Shown here piece by piece: positions 25,126 through 34,265 of a stretch of 64,000 nucleotides of DNA. Each line of letters opens with the position of its first letter. Position 1 is the first letter of the stretch. The stretch is from Hymenobacter baengnokdamensis (GTDB lineage Bacteria; Bacteroidota; Bacteroidia; Cytophagales; Hymenobacteraceae). The position numbers and the translations under genes were made by a program. The DNA is taken from positions 2,914,001 through 2,978,000 of the forward strand of contig NZ_CP044285.1 of assembly GCF_008728635.1 (NCBI RefSeq), written 5' to 3'. The notes under the pieces were generated by a model. That model was not told where the DNA came from and did not search any database. It saw only the letters and a list, made by a program, of their open reading frames with translations.

Positions 25126-26070
25126 CTACGCGGCCGGGGCGGCGCTCATCTTGTCCAGCGCATCCATCACCTCTTTCACGTGGCCGCGCGAGGTTTCGAG
25201 CATTGCCTTCTCCTCGTCGTTGAGCTGCAGTTCAATCACGCGCTCCACGCCGTTTTTGCCCAGGATAACCGGGGCGCCGAGGTACACGCCGTTGATGCCG
25301 TACTCGCCTTGTAGCTCGAGGCACACCGGGAACACCCGGCGCTGGTCGCGCACGATGGCTTCTACCATTTGGGCGGCCGCCGCGCCAGGCGCGTACCAGG
25401 CCGACGTGCCCATGAGCTTCACCAGCTCGCCGCCACCTACGGCGGTGCGCTGCACAATGGCGTCCAGCTTGTCTTTGGAAATCAGCTCCGTAACCGGAAT
25501 GCCGCCCACGGTGGTGTAGCGGGGCAGCGGCACCATGGTGTCGCCGTGGCCGCCCATCAGCACGGCCTGAATATCCTTCGGGCTCACGTTGAGGGCCTCG
25601 GCCAAAAAGGCGCGGTAGCGGGCCGTGTCGAGGATGCCGGCCATGCCGAATACCTTTTCGCGGGGCAGCTTGGCGGTGAGGTGCGCCTGATAAGTCATCA
25701 CGTCGAGCGGGTTCGATACGACGATAATAATAGCGTTTGGTGAATATTTCACCACCTGCTCGGTTACCGATTTCACGATGCCGGCGTTGGTCGCAATCAG
25801 GTCGTCGCGGCTCATGCCGGGCTTGCGGGGCAAGCCTGAGGTAATGACTACCACTTCCGAGCCAGCGGTGCGGGCGTAGTCGTTGGTAACGCCCACGGTG
25901 CGGGTATCGTACCCGATAATGGGCGCTTTCTGCCAGATATCGAGGGCTTTGCCTTCAGCAATGCCTTCCTTGATGTCGACCAGTACAACTTCGTTGGCAA
26001 TTTCACGGGTGGCGAGCACGTCGGCGCAGGTTGCGCCCACATTGCCAGCCCCAACTACGGTAACTTTCAT
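25126..26070 (-). CDS. mdh: Malate dehydrogenase, LDH-like type
   Basis: 314 residues from ATG 26070; the longer frame to 26148 adds only non-conserved residues before MKVTVVGAGNVGATCADVLA. NAD+ is bound by GAGNVGAT with acidic VDIKEG at the end of strand 2. Substrate loop GLPRKPGMSRDDLIATNAGIV supplies the arginines, and catalytic His is in GGHGDTMVPLPRYTTVGGIP. This is the tetrameric LDH-like MDH found in Bacteroidota and Chlorobi, acting in the TCA cycle. A single-gene unit with its own terminator (25070-25103). Confidence 0.97.
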   Translation of the reverse strand: MKVTVVGAGNVGATCADVLATREIANEVVLVDIKEGIAEGKALDIWQKAPIIGYDTRTVGVTNDYARTAGSEVVVITSGLPRKPGMSRDDLIATNAGIVKSVTEQVVKYSPNAIIIVVSNPLDVMTYQAHLTAKLPREKVFGMAGILDTARYRAFLAEALNVSPKDIQAVLMGGHGDTMVPLPRYTTVGGIPVTELISKDKLDAIVQRTAVGGGELVKLMGTSAWYAPGAAAAQMVEAIVRDQRRVFPVCLELQGEYGINGVYLGAPVILGKNGVERVIELQLNDEEKAMLETSRGHVKEVMDALDKMSAAPAA

Positions 26071-26168
26071 GAGAATAAATGAAGGGTAGGAGGGAACGGT
26101 GCCAGCAAGTCTGGCGCGGTAAAAGTACGTCCAAATTGGCAGGAGCACGTTGCCCGCGCCCGAATCGC

Positions 26169-29100
26169 TTACAGCTTCACCTCTTTCGTATTATCGTCCA
26201 GGTTCCGGTCTATCAGCTCGTGGTAAGGGTCTACGGCCACGGAGGCCGGCTTTTGGGCCACCACGAATTGCAGCTTGTTGTCGCCGGCCACGAGGCGACG
26301 CTTGATGAGTAGTAGGGGCGGCAGGGGCTGCTTGCCGGGACCCGGCGCGGGAAAAATGGCCACCGGCACGTAGTCGTGCTCGGGGGTCGGCCGCTGGTTG
26401 CCGGTGCTGTCGGCGTAAAACTTCTGGCTCTTCACCGTGAAGTTGACCTGGTAGCGGCCATCGGGCAGCTTTTTAGCTGAGGCAGCAGTCACACGGTTTT
26501 CGTACAGCGTGATGCGGTCGAAGTTATCCGTGATAAACTGCTGAAGCGAGTCGGGTGCCGCCCGGCGGATGTAGCTGATAAACTCGGTCGAGTTGGTGTA
26601 AGGGGGCCCCTGGAAGGCTACCGCTTTCACATAGTCGTGCAGGGCCGCGTTCAGCTTTTGCTCGCCCAGGTAGTCCTGCAAGGCGTACATCACCACCGAG
26701 CCCTTGCCGTAGTGAATGTATTGCTGATTCTCGACCAGGGCCAGCGGCACCTCCTTCTTCCGCTCGAAGGCGCGGCCCTGCAGGTAGCGCCGCTGGTCGA
26801 TTTTCAGGAATTTCTGCATGGTGTAGTAACCAAACGTGTGCTTGAGTACCATGAAGGCCGAATACTCGGCCATCGACTCTACCATGAGCGTGCTACCCTG
26901 CACGTTGCCCCCAATTACCTGGTGCGCCCACCACTGATGCGCCACCTCGTGGGCCGTCACGTAGAACGGATAATCAAGGTCCTCAGGGTCTTTGGGGTCA
27001 ACCTTGGCAATGAAGCCAATCGCCTCCGAAAACGGAATCGTATTGGCGAAGCTCTGGGCAAACTGCTGGTAGTTCGGAAATTCCAGGATGCGCACCTGCT
27101 GGTGCTGGTAGGGTGAGAAGTTCTTGGAGCAATACGCCAGCGCGGCCTGGGCACCGGCTGCCATACGGGCCAGGTTGTAGGTGTGGCCCGGCTGGTAGTA
27201 GATGGTAATGGGGATGGTGCGGTGGCCCACTGAATCGACCCAGTTGGCCTTGTATTCCTGGTACCTGGCCGAGAGGAAGGTGTAGAAATTCAGCATCGGC
27301 CGGTCCATGGCATAGGTGAAATAGCGGCGGCCATCCTTCGTCCATTCCTTCTGCAGGTAGCCCGGCGCGATGGCCGTCTGGTCGGCCTCGGTACTTACCG
27401 TAGTGCGGAAGCGAATCCAGTCCGCATCCTGGCTGATGTAGGTATTCTGCCGGGCTTTCAAATCATTGACCGGTGCCATGCGCGGGCGCGGCTTGAGGCC
27501 ATAGCTTTTGCGGGTCTGGTCGTTGGTCAGCTCAGCGTTCTCGCGGTAGCCCAGGCTGGGCAGGTAATTGGAGCTGATGAAGCTGCCATTATACACGATG
27601 TCGGTGTTGGAGTCGCTGTTCGGAAAACCCAGTTCGCGGTAGTCGATGCTCATGGTGAGCGGTAGCGAGTCGCCGGGCGCCAGCGGATGGGCCAGCCGGT
27701 AGAGACGCGTCCCCAGGGTCGTGTCATTCAGCACCAGGCTGGCCGTGCCGGGCTGGCCCAGGGCCAGCTGGCGCAGGCGTGGGTGCTGCTCGGCGGGCAA
27801 ACTCACAATCACCGTATCGAGGGGCCGCGTATGCTTGTTCACCAGCATAAACTGCCCCTGAAAATGCACGCGCCTAGTGCTTGGGAAGATGTCGGTATTC
27901 AGATCTACGGCCACGATGCGCGGCTGCGCCACGTCCTTGAGGCGACGGTACTGGCGCTCGTACTGCACTTGCAGCTTTTCTTGCTGCTTGGGCGTGCGGT
28001 ACTGATTGAGAATATTGGTGTTATAGTAAATAAAGCTGCCCGTGCCGATGGCAATTACTAGCCCCACCAAAGCGGCCAGCGTGCTGCTGCTGCCCCAGCG
28101 TCGGCGCGCTTCGGCCCAGCGGCCGCTCGAGTCGGTGCCGCGCACCCAAAGCAGGTTGGCCAGCAGCACAAAGAGAATAGCCCACCCCACCCAGTACAGC
28201 TTGGTCCACCAGAAAGCGGGCATGAAGTGGCCGTAGCCGTTCATGTCGGAGTGCGGCGCGCCGGGTGCCCCGCCATAGGCCAGCAGACGGTGGGTAAAGC
28301 CCAGCTGACTGCGGAATATATTGGCTACGTAATATAATATCATCACGAAGAAGCCCAGGTACTTGTTGTTTACGAGCACCTGCACTAGCATGGCCAGCAC
28401 GCATAGCAGCAGCAAATAGGGTAGCATCAGGCCAAACAACGCCTGGATGTACAGCCCGATTTCGTAGTGGAAATACCCTTTCACCGTTTGCACCAGCAGC
28501 CCGCACAGCAGCACTACCGTCAGCAGCACCACCTGCACCAGGCCCAGAGCGGCCAGCTTGCTCATAAACGGCACCCAGGTAGGTACCGGCACGGCATCGG
28601 TAATCTGGGCCACGCCGGCCTCGCGCTCGCGCCACACCAGCTCGCCGCTGTAGTAAATGATGATTATCAGCAGAAACAGGAAGAATGTGCCGCTGAGCAC
28701 GCTCACTGCTTCACCCGTGACGGGGTAGGTCGTGGTGTCGAAGGTTTTACCAATCTGCGAGGAGGTAGCCAGCAGAAAAATGACGCCTGCCCCTACAATG
28801 GCAGCGAAATACACGCTCCGCACGATGCCCCGAAACTCCAGCCTGGTGAGGCTCCACCACTGTTGCAGGTGCATGGAGGGAGTGAATAACTGCGCCACGC
28901 GCGGCAGCCGCAAGGTGGTAGGTGCTGGCACTACAGTATCGTCGTCAAGCACGGTCGCCGCTGCCTTTTTGCGCTTTCCGGGAGCTTTGTCCGAAGCAAA
29001 AGCTGAAAACCTGAACCGGGCGTAGCAAAACGCCAGCAGCCCCACCCCCACCGCCAGCCACACGGCCCGGTTGAGCAGCACAAAGGAGCTGAGTGGTAGC

Positions 29101-29822
29101 AGGCGCGTATTTTTATCGGCGGCCGTCCAGTAGCGGGTCGTCAGCTCCACGGCCCCGAGGCCAAAGGCATCAAGCGTAGCCGCCAAATGCTCATTCTTGA
29201 GGTCGGAGAGGTAGGAGTTGGCAATGAGGTAGCCCACCAAGAGCACCACCGACCCGATGTAGGTGCTCAGAATATTGCGCGTGAGCGTGGCCGTGGTGAA
29301 GAAAATAGCCCCGCTAAACAGCAGGTTGGGCAGGATAATAATCAGGTAGGGCCACAGATACGTACCGGGCGGCGTATGCGCCAGAAAGCGGTCGGCCTCG
29401 ACCCAGGGCATTGCGCCCGCCACCGCCGCGCCCAGCCCCAAGCCCAGAAATACCAGCGCCGCAATCAGAAAAGAGCCCACAAACCGTCCGCCCAGGTAGC
29501 CGGCCTTGGTGATGGGAGTGGTGTAGAACAGCGGGTGCGTGCGGTACTCAAAGTCGCGGTACACAGGGTTGGCCATCAGCGACGAAGCCACGATGACACC
29601 AAACGTGCTGAGCACTCCCAGCACGATAGTGACCGAAAACGGCGCGTTGATTTTTACGGCCTGCCCGTCGCCGCCCAGGCTCACGCCCACGCCGGTGCCA
29701 AAGCCGCCGCCGGCCGCCGTCACGAGCAGGCCCGCGAGCAGCGTCAGCAGCAAAAAGTAAATCCAGGTGGCTGGCCGCCGCAACCGGTACTTCAGTTCAA
29801 AAAGGAGTATAGGCAGGAACAT
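26169..29822 (-). CDS. ABC transporter permease fused to M1 family peptidase
   Basis: 1217 residues. The first half (about 1-620) has around a dozen membrane segments in two blocks, each opening like an ABC-2 permease (LPILLFELKYRLRRPATWIY; later LQQWWSLTRLEFRGIVRSVY). The second half is an M1-type metallopeptidase outside the membrane, with HEVAH in YVTAHEVAHQWWAHQVIGGN and a Glu about 20 residues on in LMVESMAEY. The exopeptidase signature is not obvious. The ATPase is the next gene upstream (29891-30778), so the pair forms an exporter whose permease carries its own peptidase. Substrate unknown; peptide or bacteriocin handling is a guess. Confidence 0.88.
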   Translation of the reverse strand: MFLPILLFELKYRLRRPATWIYFLLLTLLAGLLVTAAGGGFGTGVGVSLGGDGQAVKINAPFSVTIVLGVLSTFGVIVASSLMANPVYRDFEYRTHPLFYTTPITKAGYLGGRFVGSFLIAALVFLGLGLGAAVAGAMPWVEADRFLAHTPPGTYLWPYLIIILPNLLFSGAIFFTTATLTRNILSTYIGSVVLLVGYLIANSYLSDLKNEHLAATLDAFGLGAVELTTRYWTAADKNTRLLPLSSFVLLNRAVWLAVGVGLLAFCYARFRFSAFASDKAPGKRKKAAATVLDDDTVVPAPTTLRLPRVAQLFTPSMHLQQWWSLTRLEFRGIVRSVYFAAIVGAGVIFLLATSSQIGKTFDTTTYPVTGEAVSVLSGTFFLFLLIIIIYYSGELVWREREAGVAQITDAVPVPTWVPFMSKLAALGLVQVVLLTVVLLCGLLVQTVKGYFHYEIGLYIQALFGLMLPYLLLLCVLAMLVQVLVNNKYLGFFVMILYYVANIFRSQLGFTHRLLAYGGAPGAPHSDMNGYGHFMPAFWWTKLYWVGWAILFVLLANLLWVRGTDSSGRWAEARRRWGSSSTLAALVGLVIAIGTGSFIYYNTNILNQYRTPKQQEKLQVQYERQYRRLKDVAQPRIVAVDLNTDIFPSTRRVHFQGQFMLVNKHTRPLDTVIVSLPAEQHPRLRQLALGQPGTASLVLNDTTLGTRLYRLAHPLAPGDSLPLTMSIDYRELGFPNSDSNTDIVYNGSFISSNYLPSLGYRENAELTNDQTRKSYGLKPRPRMAPVNDLKARQNTYISQDADWIRFRTTVSTEADQTAIAPGYLQKEWTKDGRRYFTYAMDRPMLNFYTFLSARYQEYKANWVDSVGHRTIPITIYYQPGHTYNLARMAAGAQAALAYCSKNFSPYQHQQVRILEFPNYQQFAQSFANTIPFSEAIGFIAKVDPKDPEDLDYPFYVTAHEVAHQWWAHQVIGGNVQGSTLMVESMAEYSAFMVLKHTFGYYTMQKFLKIDQRRYLQGRAFERKKEVPLALVENQQYIHYGKGSVVMYALQDYLGEQKLNAALHDYVKAVAFQGPPYTNSTEFISYIRRAAPDSLQQFITDNFDRITLYENRVTAASAKKLPDGRYQVNFTVKSQKFYADSTGNQRPTPEHDYVPVAIFPAPGPGKQPLPPLLLIKRRLVAGDNKLQFVVAQKPASVAVDPYHELIDRNLDDNTKEVKL

Positions 29823-29830
29823 GGTTCTTG

Positions 29831-29925
29831 GAATTAAAAACTATGAATTAAAAACTGACTTAACTAGCGGGTAGTCAAGCTGGCGCGGCCTTAATTCTTA
29901 ATTGCTAATTCTGAATTCTTGATTT
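29831..29925. repeat. A/T-rich GAATTAAAAAC-type repeats around ABC gene junction
   Basis: GGAATTAAAAACTATGAATTAAAAACTGAC (as two near-identical 12-bp units) lies at 29831-29857, and TTAATTCTTAATTGCTAATT followed by CTGAATTCTTGATTT at 29890-29925. The second block encodes the last residues of the ABC ATPase (EIKNSELAIKN). Confidence 0.55.
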
Positions 29926-30778
29926 CCGAAAAGTACACGTCTTCCAGGTCGGGGCTGACTTGCTCAAACCCCGCGCCCGGCGCGCTGTCGGCCAGCACGT
30001 GTACCACCGTTTTGCCCGCAAACAGGCGCGAGCTTATCACGCGCTGATTGGCTTGCAAGCTGGGGAGCTCGGCTTTCTCGATAAGCTTTTTCCAGATTCT
30101 ACCGTGCAGCGCGTTCATTACCGTTTGCGGGTCGCCGGTTAGCAGCACTTCGCCCTTGTTGATAATGGCCATGCTGCGGCACAGGTCGCTTACATCACTG
30201 ACAATGTGAGTACTGAGAATGACGATAATGTTCTCGCCAATCTCGCTCAGCAGGTTGTGGAAGCGGTTGCGCTCGGCGGGGTCGAGGCCGGCCGTGGGCT
30301 CATCCACAATAATGAGGCGCGGGTTTCCCAGCAGCGCCTGCGCAATGCCGAAGCGCTGCTTCATGCCGCCCGAATAGCCGCCCACGTGCTTTTTGCGCAC
30401 GTCGTAGAGGTTGGTCTGGTGCAGTAGCGCCGCCACCATCTCCTTGCGCTCGCGGCCGTTGGCAATGCCTTTGAGGGTCGCGAAATGGTCGAGTAGCTCT
30501 TCGGCGCTCACCTTGGGGTATACTCCAAACTCCTGGGGCAGGTAGCCCAGCACCCGGCGCACTGCCTCCTTATCGCGCAGCACGTCGATATTATCGAGCA
30601 TAATGCTGCCTGTATCGGCATCCTGCAAGGTGGCGATGGTGCGCATCAGGGAGCTTTTGCCCGCCCCGTTAGGCCCGAGCAGGCCAAACATGCCGGTAGG
30701 AATCGTCAGGTTTACCCCCCGCAGCGCCTGCGTGCCGTTAGGGTAGGTTTTGGAAAGGTTGGTAATGGTAAGAGACAT
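29891..30778 (-). CDS. ABC transporter ATP-binding protein
   Basis: 295 residues. Walker A is GPNGAGKSS near 35-43, Q-loop in LPQEFGVYPKV, signature YSGGMKQRFGIAQALLG, Walker B LIIVDEPTAGLDP and H-loop STHIVSD. It belongs to the ABC-2 exporter group and pairs with the permease-peptidase gene that starts 68 bp downstream. The last eleven residues (EIKNSELAIKN) come from an A/T-rich repeat at 29890-29925 and look like an accidental extension. The 237 bp upstream (30779-31015) show no clear promoter; a hairpin at 30984-31019 belongs to the tilS end. Confidence 0.93.
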   Translation of the reverse strand: MSLTITNLSKTYPNGTQALRGVNLTIPTGMFGLLGPNGAGKSSLMRTIATLQDADTGSIMLDNIDVLRDKEAVRRVLGYLPQEFGVYPKVSAEELLDHFATLKGIANGRERKEMVAALLHQTNLYDVRKKHVGGYSGGMKQRFGIAQALLGNPRLIIVDEPTAGLDPAERNRFHNLLSEIGENIIVILSTHIVSDVSDLCRSMAIINKGEVLLTGDPQTVMNALHGRIWKKLIEKAELPSLQANQRVISSRLFAGKTVVHVLADSAPGAGFEQVSPDLEDVYFSEIKNSELAIKN

Positions 30779-30983
30779 AGCCAGTTGTAGAAAGAAGAAA
30801 GAGGGCTGGTTGATAGGTAGCTAAAAGTTTAGCTAATCCACTTAACCTTGGGCAAGATAGGGTGGGAAAGGGAGCTTTTTCCAATATAGCCGCAGGCATA
30901 CGCCGAGCAATTGATTTGCTGCTTAGCAGCTTCCGGCTGGCAGCTTGGACTTGCTGTATCAAACAGTGTTTCTTTTAATAGGG

Positions 30984-31019
30984 GTAGCCCAGGCGCAAGT
31001 CTGGTTTTGCGCAGGCTAC
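30984..31019. repeat. Imperfect hairpin overlapping tilS stop
   Basis: GTAGCC-CAG-GCGCAA pairs with TTGCGC-A-GGCTAC over about 12 bp. As in the family A copy at 16780-16856, the outer GTAG end gives the TAG stop, here of tilS (complement of 31016-31018). No T run, so a weak terminator at best. Confidence 0.5.
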
Positions 31020-32344
31020 AGCCGCTGCACGGCCAGCACGCGCGTGCTGGTTTCCTCTACCTTAAAGCGCTCATCCACGCGCATGCCCACCACCCAGCAT
31101 ATTTTGCCATCGGCCGAAGTGAGCACGCGCACTTCCTCTTTGAGATTGAGCGGTACTTTCTGGTCGATGAGAAAGTCGCTCAGGTGCTTTTTGCCCTTCA
31201 TGCCCAGCGGCATAAACCAGTCGCCTTCCTGCCAGCGCCGCAGGGTGAGCGGAAATTTTAGCTTATCCATATCCAGCGCGGCCGTGCTGCGCGAGCGCGG
31301 AATCTCGTAGCCTGCGCCATCGTGCCGGGTGGCGCGCAGGCGCAGGCCGTCGGCCAATAAGTCTTCCTGGGCTTCAGCTAACTGGAACGTGCCGTACTGC
31401 GTCAGCCGGCGCGGCGTGATAACGAGCCGGCCCCGGTCCTTCACCAGGCGGTGCGTGGGCGAGTCGAACTGCCGGCCGGCCGGGCCATCGAAGGCGGCCA
31501 CTATTTCCTTCACCACCGGCCAGGCAAAGCCAAATTCGCGCAGCAGCTCGTGCAGCACCAAAGCCGGCGCAGCGGCAGCGGCAAGTGCAGTGATTTCAAT
31601 ATATATGGTATCGCCCTCGTCGCGCCTCGCCTCGGCGGCCAGGGTTTCGACGTAGCGGCGCACGATTTCTTCGGCCCCGCCCACGCGCTCGGCGGTGGCG
31701 GCCAGGGTATTATCGAGGTTGGGGTTGATTTCGCGCAGCACCGGCAGCACCTGCTGGCGCAGGCGGTTGCGCTGGTACATGGGGCTGTCGTTGCTGGCAT
31801 CCTCGCGCCAGATAAGGCGGTTCTCGACCAGGTAATCGTAAAGGTCGTCCTTGGCGCAGGGCAGCAGCGGGCGCACCACGTAGCCATTTTTGGCCCGGAT
31901 GCCGTGCAGGCCCGCCAGGCCGGTGCCGTGCGTCAGGTTGAGCAGCATGGTTTCGGCGGCATCGCGGCGGTGGTGGGCGGTGGCAACGGCGGCGTAGCCG
32001 TTGGTAGCGCGCACCTGCTCAAACCAGCGGTAGCGCAGCAGCCGGGCGGCCATCTGGGTCGAGATGCCTTCGCGCCCGGCAAAGGCTTTGGTTTGGAAAA
32101 ACTCGGCGAAGTAGGGCACTTCGTACTGCTTGGCCAGCTTGCGCACAAACTGCTCATCGGCGTCGGCCTCTTCGCCGCGCAGGCCGAAGTGGCAGTGCGC
32201 CACGGCCAGCTTTGTGCCCAGCCGGTGCAGCACATCGAGCAGCACCACCGAGTCGAGACCGCCGCTCACGGCTACGAGCACGGTATCAGTTTCGGGGTTA
32301 AAAAGAGCGTTCTGGCTGATAAACTGGCTAACCTGGTCGAGCAT
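31016..32344 (-). CDS. tilS: tRNA(Ile)-lysidine synthase
   Basis: 442 residues from ATG 32344 (MLDQVSQFIS); the longer frame to 32365 adds seven residues and is less likely. The PP-loop ATP site VAVSGGLDSVVLLDVLHRLG is at about 23-42. CHFGLRGEEADADEQFV, STQMAARLLRYRWF, ATAHHRRDAAETMLLNLTHG with GLAGL, and RPLLPCAKDDLYDYL are all TilS features; the C-terminal 130 residues are the TilS tRNA-binding domain (LTLRRWQEGDWFMPLGMKGK). It makes lysidine at C34 of tRNA-Ile(CAU) so AUA is read as Ile. Divergent from the OstA-like gene. Confidence 0.95.
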   Translation of the reverse strand: MLDQVSQFISQNALFNPETDTVLVAVSGGLDSVVLLDVLHRLGTKLAVAHCHFGLRGEEADADEQFVRKLAKQYEVPYFAEFFQTKAFAGREGISTQMAARLLRYRWFEQVRATNGYAAVATAHHRRDAAETMLLNLTHGTGLAGLHGIRAKNGYVVRPLLPCAKDDLYDYLVENRLIWREDASNDSPMYQRNRLRQQVLPVLREINPNLDNTLAATAERVGGAEEIVRRYVETLAAEARRDEGDTIYIEITALAAAAAPALVLHELLREFGFAWPVVKEIVAAFDGPAGRQFDSPTHRLVKDRGRLVITPRRLTQYGTFQLAEAQEDLLADGLRLRATRHDGAGYEIPRSRSTAALDMDKLKFPLTLRRWQEGDWFMPLGMKGKKHLSDFLIDQKVPLNLKEEVRVLTSADGKICWVVGMRVDERFKVEETSTRVLAVQRL

Positions 32345-32405
32345 GACAAATAGGAGGGAGGGCACTACACTGCAAAGATGCGCGTTAGCCCCGGCCCCGT
32401 CGCCG

Positions 32406-32413
32406 TAACTTTG
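32406..32413 (+). promoter_or_regulatory. -7 promoter element for OstA-like gene
   Basis: TAACTTTG matches TAnnTTTG and ends 6 bp before the ATG at 32420, implying a nearly leaderless transcript. No good -33 TTG; GTTAGC lies 17 bp upstream. Confidence 0.45.
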
Positions 32414-32419
32414 GGCCGA

Positions 32420-34183
32420 ATGCCGCTTCTCCGTTTTCTCTTAGCTATTCTGCTCCTGCTGCCGCTGGGGGCGCTGCAGGCCCAAAACCGCCCGGCCGCT
32501 CCGCCCACTCCTGCTGGTCCCGGTCCGCGCCCGCAGCCCGTGAAAGGAGCACCCGTCGAGCTGCTGCCCGGCACCCGCGAGCTGCGCGGCGGCGACTTCA
32601 ACGGTGTAAAAATCCGCAAGCTGATTGGCAACGTAAGCTTTAAGCAGCAGGACGTTTTTCTGTACTGCGACTCGGCTTACCAGTACCTGGAGCGCAATGA
32701 GATAGAGGCGTTTAGCAATGTACGCATCGTGCAGAGCGATACCATGACCATCACCGGCGACCACGGCTTTTATGATGGTAACAAGCGCACGGCCCGCATG
32801 ACCGGCCAGGTCGTGACGATGCACGACCCGCGCATGACCCTCACCACTACGGCGCTCGACTACGACCTCACCCGCAAAACGGCTTTCTACACCGTGGGCG
32901 GCCATATCGTAGACCCGAAGAATACATTGGATAGCCAGCAAGGCTTTTATGATACCAATAGTAAAGTCTTTGTTTTTAAGCGCGATGTGCACCTGGTTTC
33001 ACTCGATGAGCAGGGCCAGCCCACCGACCTGCGCAACGACACGCTGACTTTTAATACCATTACCAAGATTGCCTATTTCGATGGGCCTACGCGCATTAAA
33101 AGCACCCAGGGCGACCTGTACGCCGAAAAAGGCACGTATAACACCACCACCCGCGTATCCAACTTTGCCCGCAACGCCAAGATTGACACGCCCGGCTACC
33201 TGCTCGGCGGCGACCAGCTGGTGTACGACCAGGTAAAGCTCTACGGCATTGCCACGGGCCACGTCTCGCTTATTTCCAAGAAAGATAACCTGGTGCTGCG
33301 CGGCGACCAGGGCCGCTACTGGCGGGCGCTGGGCCGCACCAAGCTCTTTGGCTCGCGGCCGGTGGTGCGCAACATCTCGGGCAAGGATACCCTCTATATG
33401 GCCGCCGACACGCTGCTGAGCGTTGAAACCCGGCCCGGCCGGGCGGTGCAGCGGCCCATTCTGTACGCCTGGCCCAAGGTGCAGATTTTCCGGGGTAAGA
33501 TGCAGGGCCGCTGCGACTCGCTCACCTACGACCGTCAGGACAGTATCATTTACCTCAACCGCGACCCGGTGGTGTGGCAGGCCCGCAACCAGCTTACGTC
33601 TGACTCGATGAACCTGCGCTTCCGGCGCGGGCAGCTCGACCGGGCCAACCTGTTTTCTAATGCCTTTGCCGTGCAGGAAGACACTGTGCAGGACCATAAC
33701 CAGGTGAAGGGGCGCAATATGGTGGCGTATTTCCGACGCGGGCAGATGGCGCGCATTGATGTGCTGGGCAACGCGGAGAGCCTCTACTTTACCCTCGACG
33801 GCGATACCGTGATGAGCGGGATGAACAAGTCGGTGTCGGCCAGCATGCGGCTGCGCTTTGTTGATAATAAAATCAAGCAGCTTACCTGGCTCACCAACCC
33901 CGAGGCCAGCTACACGCCGGTGCACGAGCTAAAAGATGACGTGAAGCAGCTGAAGGGCTACCGCTGGCGGGTGGCCGAGCGCCCAACGCGCCGCGTGGTC
34001 TTCGGCAAGCATTTCGCCGCCGACCTCACCCGCAAGCCGAAAGCTAAGCCAAAGTCGAAAGCATCTAAAACCCACCCGAAAGCCAGGCGCACAACGCATT
34101 CCAGACCCGCCGCCCGGCCCAAAACCGCGCCCATAAAGCCGTCCGCGTCCGCGCGGCCCGTCGCGCCTGCAACCCCCCGCTGA
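32420..34183 (+). CDS. OstA/LptA-like LPS transport protein
   Basis: 587 residues from ATG 32420, which opens a signal peptide (MPLLRFLLAILLLLPLGALQ) and sits just behind a -7 element; the frame from 32378 would add 14 residues. From about 50 to 500 the protein is a run of short beta repeats of the OstA/LptA jelly-roll kind: LIGNVSFKQQDVFLYCDSAY, NVRIVQSDTMTITGDHGFYD, GQVVTMHDPRMTLTTTALDY. Members carry lipopolysaccharide across the periplasm. The last 60 residues are Lys/Ala/Pro-rich (KPKAKPKSKASK) and probably disordered. It precedes bamD, so two outer-membrane biogenesis genes are linked. Confidence 0.88.
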   Translation: MPLLRFLLAILLLLPLGALQAQNRPAAPPTPAGPGPRPQPVKGAPVELLPGTRELRGGDFNGVKIRKLIGNVSFKQQDVFLYCDSAYQYLERNEIEAFSNVRIVQSDTMTITGDHGFYDGNKRTARMTGQVVTMHDPRMTLTTTALDYDLTRKTAFYTVGGHIVDPKNTLDSQQGFYDTNSKVFVFKRDVHLVSLDEQGQPTDLRNDTLTFNTITKIAYFDGPTRIKSTQGDLYAEKGTYNTTTRVSNFARNAKIDTPGYLLGGDQLVYDQVKLYGIATGHVSLISKKDNLVLRGDQGRYWRALGRTKLFGSRPVVRNISGKDTLYMAADTLLSVETRPGRAVQRPILYAWPKVQIFRGKMQGRCDSLTYDRQDSIIYLNRDPVVWQARNQLTSDSMNLRFRRGQLDRANLFSNAFAVQEDTVQDHNQVKGRNMVAYFRRGQMARIDVLGNAESLYFTLDGDTVMSGMNKSVSASMRLRFVDNKIKQLTWLTNPEASYTPVHELKDDVKQLKGYRWRVAERPTRRVVFGKHFAADLTRKPKAKPKSKASKTHPKARRTTHSRPAARPKTAPIKPSASARPVAPATPR

Positions 34184-34229
34184 GTTTGGGGCTCCTGGCC
34201 TCGCAGCCCCGTAGCGGAACTACCTGCGG

Positions 34230-34257
34230 TTTGAGCGTCGTTTTACTTGTACCTTTG
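34230..34257 (+). promoter_or_regulatory. Promoter for bamD operon
   Basis: TTTG at 34230-34233, 16 bp spacer, TACCTTTG at 34250-34257. The ATG of bamD follows at 34266, only 9 bp after the -7 box, so translation would start almost at the 5' end. Confidence 0.6.
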
Positions 34258-34265
34258 CCCTTTGT

